Assembly (NCBI GenBank): GCA_039881145.1
Contig: JAYKKI010000007.1
Span: forward strand, 40,195,001-40,259,000
Length of the DNA stretch: 64,000 nucleotides
Direction: 5' to 3'
Source of the DNA: Druceiella hillmani
Lineage: Eukaryota > Arthropoda > Insecta > Lepidoptera > Hepialidae
The notes beneath the pieces are model-generated. The model was not told the DNA's origin. It saw only the letters and a list, made by a program, of their open reading frames with translations, and did no database searches. Below, one piece after another: positions 57,731 through 64,000 of this stretch (position 1 is its first letter; every line of letters begins with the position of its first letter). The position numbers were made by a program, and so were the translations under genes.

Positions 57731-57972
57731 ATAAAGTCGTACATTTCTTTTTGATAGTTTACTTTATAATCTAAATCCCGAAATGTTACACACTTAATCG
57801 AGATTTTGGAATTTGCATGGTCACTCGTGACCAAATGACAGCAATACGAAAATTTATGAATATAAATGCATGAAATATTCTTTATATTTAGAGCAATAGA
57901 ATTCATGTCGTGGAACCATTTTTTTAAACTTTTTAATCTCATAAGTAAATAGAGGAGTGGGATATTTATCAT
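57466..57972 (-). CDS. Longest open frame in the window, 168 codons, unrecognised
   Basis: It begins with an ATG at 57972 and runs uninterrupted to 57466. With about 8% stop codons expected at this base composition, a 168-codon run is unlikely by chance in 64 kb, which is the only argument for it. The product would be rich in Ile, Tyr, Phe, Lys and Asn (start MINIPLLYLLMRLKSLKKWF), with no signal peptide, domain or motif that I know. Its 3' half overlaps what looks like a degraded dispersed repeat, and no splice or promoter signals stand out. It may be a chance frame or a transposon-derived scrap. Confidence 0.2.
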   Translation of the reverse strand: MINIPLLYLLMRLKSLKKWFHDMNSIALNIKNISCIYIHKFSYCCHLVTSDHANSKISIKCVTFRDLDYKVNYQKEMYDFIILSNWDYDFVRVKFRIRKILRIIYFPHMLLLGINYYYTKFYKILSHIFRVITKEINIQRERPPFILGYNISDFYFHTAALNTFLHPR

Positions 57973-57979
57973 TGTTATT

Positions 57980-59290
57980 TTGATATTATATTTACGGTTG
58001 AAAGACGTGGAAAATCACAAATATATTAAGAATTAATGATTTAAAAACCTAACAAATTAATAAATAAAATATCCGTAGATGAAGAAATTAAAAGTAATGA
58101 ATTTAAAAAGTATAATTTTATTAACAAATTCTTTCTGTTTATTTTTACTATTTTATGAACTTACTGACAAACCAACCTCAAGCATGCATAATGGGCATAT
58201 CACTTTCTGAAAGCAAACACCCTAGCAACTTAACACCCTACCACTTCTAACAGCCTAGCAACTTATCAAATCGGATTAGATTAATGGAATTAATGTAGTT
58301 CATTGCGTTATTATTTCAGAAAGCTCATTCAGATGTGAAACTGACTTTAAATCCGTAAATATATACTTACACATGTCGTAACAATCCAAGTTATTGATAG
58401 ATTAACAAAATGCCTTCTTCAGGCATGAAAACCAATAAATATAAGGAAAATCATCTAAGTTCCGTTCAAAAATATTTTTACGATCGTATTTCGTTGAAAC
58501 TTCGAGAATTTCATTTATTAGAATTCTTACCGAGCGGGGTCTATAAAATTCTAAAAAGTAACATGGATGTTCGCTCTTCAATTCTGATAAGTTTCCGTAG
58601 ATCACTTTTTTGCATCATCATCTGTCAATTTAACCAGTTGACAGTCGTCGTTTCTTAGATCAAAACCAACTGGAGTTGAGCTAATTTGCATCAATTGTGA
58701 ATGACGGCAATGGTTGCAGTGTGTTTAAAAGTGAAGATAAAATTGATGAACTAGGTCATTCAAGAAGCCAACTCGTCCTATTTGCATCATAAATGATGTA
58801 CCACAAATCAGAGCATTTAAAGAATCTAGTGATTGAACCTGTAAATAAATATGTACCAAAAATTTTAAAAAATATATGTATATATTAATTGGCGAAACTT
58901 TGTCGTGGGTTTTGAAATATATTTAAAAATTACTAACGAATACAAATTTATAAAGAGAATTATTCTGTAAAGTACTGCCTTTCTTGTAAATTTTCTATCG
59001 GGTTTATTTTTAAGCCTTTTTTATATATCTACTCCGAATCTTCTTCCATAATTTTTACAACTATAGATCGCTAGGACTGAACTCAAGTATACTATAAAAT
59101 GGAGTCCTATAAATATCTCCTTATGTTCTATGCGAAAATTCTATCAATGTTTATGTAAATATTTTTTATACCTCACTAGGGATGAAGAAAGTTTTGTAAT
59201 CGTCCAAGACATTGAGTTTCGGATAATTATTTATTCTACGTCATTTTTACCTACAACCGAACGGAGGAGGTACATGCGTTTAGGTTGAGA
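57980..59290. other. No gene seen
   Basis: AT-rich. Opposed frames at 58402-58658 overlap each other and have no motif. Confidence 0.5.
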
Positions 59291-59294
59291 GGTT

Positions 59295-59880
59295 GTTTAT
59301 TTATTTGTTTGTGTGTGCAATTCACTGTTCCCCCAAAACGGTTTGACCGATTTAGATACGGTTTTCTGTAAAATGGTTTTGATTCATTGGCAATGGTTCT
59401 TAAATAGTTGTTACGGTAATTACTGAACAGGGGGCGCCACAATAAACATTTTGTTGCAAACGAATGTTCCTATTATCTCCTAAACGGTTGACTGATTTAG
59501 ATACGGTGTTCTGCAAAATATTTGGGATTCATCGGCAATGGTTCTTAGGCAGGTGTTATGGTGACTATCCACAAGGGAGTGTCGCAATACACATTTTGTT
59601 GCAAACGAATGTCCCCATTTATCTCTAAAGTAGTTTGACTGATTTAGACCCGATTTTCTGCAAAATATCCGGGACTAATAGACTACGGTTCTTCGATAGA
59701 TGTTATGGTCTTAGCTCGCCAAAGGGGTTTGCAACATTTTGTTGTAAACGAATGCTTCCTTTTTTCTCCAAAACCGTTTGACTGATTTTTGGTAGAAAGT
59801 TTGTGATTTAACGTCGAAGGTTATTAGTCGGTGTTATGTTGTTAACTCGTCAGGGGGTGCTTCAATAAACATTTATTATT
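59295..59880 (+). repeat. ~144-bp degenerate tandem repeat, about 4 copies
   Basis: TTTTGTTG(C/T)AAACGAATG recurs at 59450, 59596 and 59739, about 144 bases apart. Each unit also has a (C/T)GGTT(T)GACTGATTTAGA-like block, a CGG.AATGGTTCTT block and a GTGTTATGGT block. GC is higher than in the flanks, so the ancestral unit may have been a dispersed repeat. Confidence 0.88.
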
Positions 59881-60185
59881 GATTTAGATTAACTACCTTG
59901 TCTCCTTTCTTCGGCTTCGTCAATGTGTAATCAACGTAACACGTTTCTCAAACGCTCTAATTTTTCCAATGCTATGCTATTGTGTGAATAGTTGAAGAGT
60001 TTTCTTTGATTTATATCAGTTATTACTTCGCCATCTATAGATCATACTCCACTAAGAGCCGCATAAGCTTACCTTTGGCGAATGTTTTTTTTAGAAGCTT
60101 AGTTATTACTACTAATAATAAAAAGCCAAACTGCAATGTAGTCATGGGTTTACCCACGACAGAAGTAAACCTTTTAATCGAAAAA

Positions 60186-60640
60186 GTTGAAAATAAAAAG
60201 CAAAATTAAAAATTTTGTAAAAACCCACGATGGATGCAGTCGTTGTGATTGAAAAACGGTTAAATATTTTTTTTAACCCCCCCCCCCCCCCCCGAATAAA
60301 AGAATGTAAAAAACTCTTAATATAATTAAAATCCGTCGGGGATACCATGCCTGTCTATGCCTAAAATTTTGCAGTTTTATCAGTTCGTGACTAATTAAAA
60401 TTCTCTTAGGTGCGCTAATGGCTAATTTTCTATGCTGCTACAATGTAATTGATATTGGGAACGGAAATGGCAATGGCAACCCCAACGGATTTTCCTGCGT
60501 TTGTAATTATATTAATAGGATGTTACTTTCTTTGAGTTGTACGGGTTCAAACAAATTATTTATTTATTTTTTTTCAATTACAACGACTACATCCGTCGTG
60601 GGTTTTTCAAACTTTTTAATTTTGCTTTTTATTAGGATAT
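60186..60640. mobile_element. Foldback element with ~65-bp arms
   Basis: The left arm (about 60186-60250: AAAAAGCAAAATTAAAAATT, then AAAAACCCACGATGGATGCA, then GTCGTTGTGATTGAAAAA) is complementary to about 60569-60638, with a handful of mismatches. The 320-base interior holds the poly-C run and a short frame at 60418. It is probably a non-autonomous element or an inverted duplication. Confidence 0.75.
60277..60293 (+). repeat. C homopolymer, 17 bases
   Basis: An uninterrupted run of 17 C in otherwise AT-rich sequence. Its length may be unreliable in the assembly. Confidence 0.9.
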
Positions 60641-60840
60641 GCTACTATCTCTGTATGATTCTTCATGAAATACTGAGCCCATCATCACTTGGAGCGTGAA
60701 TAATAGCAAATAGTGTAGTACATCCTACCTATCTAGTTGCAAGGCTTTAGGATTGCTTTAATACGATCAAGACTTACATGCACCACAGGAAAAGGTTCCG
60801 CTTTATCTATAGCCGTAAGAGGACATCTGGAATATCTACA

Positions 60841-61485
60841 TGCGTAATTTAGAACAGGGACAAAAAAATTATTTTGTTTGCTAATTTTTTTTATTTTTAA
60901 CTTAAAAAGTGAAATTAACTACTACATTAATACGAGAAAAGAAATATTCTATAACCTGGCTCAGTCTCCGTACAAAAGTCTTATATTGGTATGAACAACG
61001 TGTGATGTTGCTCAGTAATTCGAAGCCGCCGAACCTTTCTAATTGCATCAAGCTGCAAGTCAAAACAAAGTCTGCTTAAAGAAAAACAATGTTCTGATGT
61101 GTATAATATTAATTCCACCTTAACACCTATATAGTTAAACAATATCTTTAAAACAATTTTTTTTTAATATCCCTCGCCTCCATGTAAAGTGGCAGTCAAT
61201 TTTTTTCTCATACCCTATTATATAAAAAATCGTGGAATAAGTCTTTAATTTTTGTTATAGTTTCGTGTCCCCAACCCCTACCAGCTATACCGCATTTTTT
61301 TAATACCTGAAAAGTATTCACAATATTAAATTACGTAATGAAATTAAAAGTAACATTATCATAACTAAGTGGGTTTCATTAGTTTACGAGTAATAGTCGA
61401 CCAACCTATGTCATTTTGTTGACGTTCATAAACTCAGTACAAGTTACATAAATCAGCTGCAAAGTAACTTTGTGTTTTAAAATGT
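60841..61485. other. No gene seen
   Basis: AT-rich, nothing recognised. Confidence 0.45.
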
Positions 61486-61489
61486 ATAT

Positions 61490-61715
61490 TTATTATGAAA
61501 TATATAAAAGATAGCTAGGCAATATATTTGTATATTTGCATGGCAAAAAATAATATTAAAATATGCACCATATGTTAATATTATGAAAGATATTTACTTT
61601 GTACAAAATTAATATTTGTAAATATTCTAATAGGAATAAGTCCTTTAAATGTTTGTAAGTGCCTAAATGTGTACGGAACCCTCGTAGTACGAATTCTACT
61701 CGTGTTTGACTGGTT
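61490..61715 (+). mobile_element. AGGGTTCCGT-family repeat, right part
   Basis: GTAAGTGCCTAAATGTGTAC, then GGAACCCTCGTAGTACGAAT, then CTACTCGTGTTTGACTGG near 61650-61710. Upstream sequence resembles that before 50610. Confidence 0.65.
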
Positions 61716-62870
61716 TTTACACATTGGAAGAAGCGGGAAAACTGAAGTTAGTTCAACGATGAGATAAAATCTAATATACCAAGTTTGTCAAAAGTAGCTT
61801 TGACGGTTTCTTCTAATTTCGTAAATTATTTGATGTTACTAGTGATTTTCCCGGTCAGTTAACGTAAGAAAATTTACTGATAAAAAGGAGTCGGAAGTCT
61901 AAATTTGCTTGAAAAAAATACTAACAAGTTCTTCAAACAATCTTTGTTAATATTTTATTACCAACAAGTTTTCCCTAAAAATTCACATAAAAAGCACAAA
62001 ACAGGAAATATATTTTTTGTTGTTGAAAAATAAGGTAACTTTGAAAGCTTACCCCACTACTTAACATAATTCCCTACTCTGTTTGAAAACTTTTAGGTTA
62101 TTGCATCAAGTCCTAAAGCAGACATGACAATATAAATGATAAAAGTAATTTTCATAGTTTGAGTTTACTTAATATATTCTAGTTTTTGTCATTCATCAAA
62201 TCGATATAAATAATACATTCGTGTCATTTACAAAAAAAAGTATTGACACACTACCGCAAAATATCGAAAATCTTATAATGCTCTGAGAATTAGAATGAAT
62301 GTATACGCATATAAATATCAAAACTGATTGTAAAGTTTGCCTTTTGATTAGCATTTATAGAGAAAGACCTGAGCTAAAATAGTTACCAAAATTTAACATC
62401 TTTATTTACGAGTAAATAATTTATTAACAATTTAAGAAAATCTGTAGATCACACCTAACATTTTGACAATTATCAAAAAGTAATTCATTGTAAAATGTAC
62501 AATCCAAAAATAATCTTAATTTATTTTTTATCATTTTCATATTTACTTATCTGAAATTAAAAATTCGAACATATCAGCTAGCAACAGCTTAAAAATAAGA
62601 AATAAACAAAGAAAATATGAAAAATGTTAATGTATCTAAGGACGCATTAAAGTTTTAGACCATAAAATTTATAATGACAACTTATATTTGTGATTTACCC
62701 TGAATCAACCTGATTTTTTAAAACCTTTAACAGTAACTAAAATAAAATTGACTAAATATATTCGCAACTACTTTATTAATTTCTAATAGTTATAATAATA
62801 TAAGAGGAAAATTATCGTGGTATCTTTAAAAATGAACAAAGCTAATTCGGTTTAAAATTGTAACCCAGCC
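61716..62870. other. No gene seen
   Basis: AT-rich, nothing recognised. Confidence 0.5.
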
Positions 62871-62876
62871 CTTTCC

Positions 62877-63232
62877 ATTAGATGTTAGCGTGTTTTTCAT
62901 TGTTATCCTACGTCGTATGATACAAATAATATCGTTAGCCTTTTTTCGTAAGGGTATACAAGAGTTAACCGTAGTCATAATATTTTTTCTTTTAATTAGA
63001 TGTTAGCATGTTTTTCATTGTTATCCTACGTCGTATGATACAAATAATATCGTTAGCCTTTTTTCGTAAGGGTATACAAGAGTTAACCGTAGTCATAATA
63101 TTTTTTCTTTTAATTAGATGTTAGCGTGTTTTTCATTGTTATCCTACGTCGTATGATACAAATAATATCGTTAGCCTTTTTTCGTAAGGGTATACAAGAG
63201 TTAACCGTAGTCATAACATTTTTTCTTTTATT
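62877..63232 (+). repeat. 118-bp tandem repeat, 3 copies
   Basis: GATGTTAGC(G/A)TGTTTTTCAT starts at 62881, 62999 and 63117. Units are almost identical. Confidence 0.97.
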
Positions 63233-63374
63233 AATTTCTTTGTCATTGCTACCTGTGTCAAAGAGAGAACCGATAATATATCTACACTAATGTTACACCA
63301 AACAAAATCCTTTTCCTTCGTCTATAACATATTTTATTATTAAGCAAGCAGTTTTGTCCACCTGCCTGTTTTCC

Positions 63375-63575
63375 AATGACATAACAAAAGTCTACGCGTT
63401 GCAAATAATAAAAAAACATATTTCAAACGTCTTTACGAAAAGCAAAACTGGTGCAAATGATACATCGTTTCATAATGACATAACAAAAGTCTACGCGTTG
63501 CAAATAATAAAAAAACATATTTCAAACCTCTTTACGAAAAGCAAAACTGGTGCAAATGATACATCGTTTCATAAA
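63375..63575 (+). repeat. 99-bp tandem duplication, 2 copies
   Basis: AATGACATAACAAAAGTCTA starts at 63375 and 63474. Since 99 is 33 codons, the plus frame 63354-63611 carries a 33-residue duplication (NDITKVYALQIIKKHISN and on), with one residue changed (V/L). Confidence 0.95.
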
Positions 63576-63611
63576 AATATATTCCTTAAATCACTCCTAA
63601 ATTGGTGGTAA

Positions 63612-63848
63612 ACCAAACAAATTTTGTACAACTATGAGTTAAAAATAATTTAAAAATTGTTAAAATAAGGGTTAAAAAATCATCACAAAATTTAAAGTAT
63701 GAATGATGAGAAACAATTGTCTGCAAAAATAATTCAATTGTATTGTGAGTAAATTAGTTTTCTTGCTTAGGTTTAAATCACATATCAGGTTCAATATAAA
63801 TTTCCAAAGCTTTTTCTATGACTTTACTTATATTTTAACCACAAATAT
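63612..63848. other. No gene seen
   Basis: AT-rich spacer before the last foldback copy. Confidence 0.45.
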
Positions 63849-64000
63849 TATTCACAATTAAATTATATTACGTGATGTAGTATTATTTCTACTTCCTTTA
63901 AGTTCTTTACCACAACCTAGGTTTCGTTGTATTACAACATATTCAGGTGGGCTGTTAGCAAAGATTTGGTTAATCTTTGCTAACAGCCCACCTTTACCAC
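63849..64000 (-). mobile_element. Foldback element, copy 4 (cut by window end)
   Basis: TATTCACAATTAAATTATAT then TACGTGATGTAGTATTATTT begins the left arm, followed by TTTACCACAACCTAGGTTTC and an inner palindrome AGGTGGGCTGTTAGCAAAGA / complement. The right arm jumps from CCCACCT to TTACCAC, so it has lost the TGAAGATG..CGAAAC block. The rest lies beyond 64000. Confidence 0.8.

Noticed and set aside
1..64000. tRNA, rRNA or a complete protein-coding gene
   Set aside because: I saw no tRNA-like A/B box pair with a cloverleaf, no rRNA-like block and no frame with a host protein family signature. A covariance-model scan could still find small RNAs that I missed.

Overview
The window looks like gene-poor, AT-rich animal nuclear DNA, most likely from an insect and probably a moth or butterfly (Lepidoptera). 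The order rests on recalled repeat families, not on a search. They are (i) dispersed repeats opening with a TAGGGTTCCGT-like end and closing with CGGAACCCT followed by a GCGAGT..ACTCG..TTGAC-like tail, (ii) repeats ending in a CGCGG..GAAGCC..CGGGC..AGCTAGT-like end, and (iii) a short (CCTAA)n tract, the complement of the insect telomere repeat TTAGG. I found no intact protein-coding gene, tRNA, rRNA or CRISPR array. Nearly all short open frames are chance, antisense to repeats, or products of repeat periodicity.

Layout. 1-13 kb: AT-rich sequence with decayed transposons: a Helitron-like relic (OTU and PIF1-type helicase pieces, minus strand, 4.2-5.0 kb), a LINE C-terminus (7.1-7.4 kb), a foldback element (9.9-10.2 kb) and a LINE 3' end (10.85-11.3 kb). 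13.1-14.4 kb: 121-bp satellite. 14.8-18.5 kb: GC-raised islands and a second foldback copy flanked by a 12-bp direct repeat. 20.2-21.8 kb: 221-bp satellite. 22.6-26.7 kb: dispersed repeats, a 5'-truncated LINE with a 13-bp target-site duplication, and a third foldback copy. 27.2-30.5 kb: 192-bp satellite. 35.2-37.2 kb: 222-bp satellite. 38.2-54 kb: a dense bed of degraded repeats with many minisatellites (72, 53, 51, 22 bp and a two-part ~280-bp unit). 54.5-56.4 kb: telomere-like tract and two LINE fragments. 59.3-64 kb: 144-, 118- and 99-bp tandem repeats and a fourth foldback copy running off the end.

Themes. Tandem repeats make up roughly a fifth of the window. At least two satellites (121 and 192 bp) are organised as trimer higher-order repeats. 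Perfect short-loop hairpins with 15-24 bp arms recur at four places. Most interesting is the foldback family: about 250 bp, nearly wholly palindromic, one copy with a one-sided tail and a 12-bp flanking duplication (more like retrotransposition than a classical MITE), carrying a motif that resembles a hammerhead ribozyme core. The only coding signals are dead transposon pieces and a few unrecognised GC-raised islands that could be exons or regulatory DNA.
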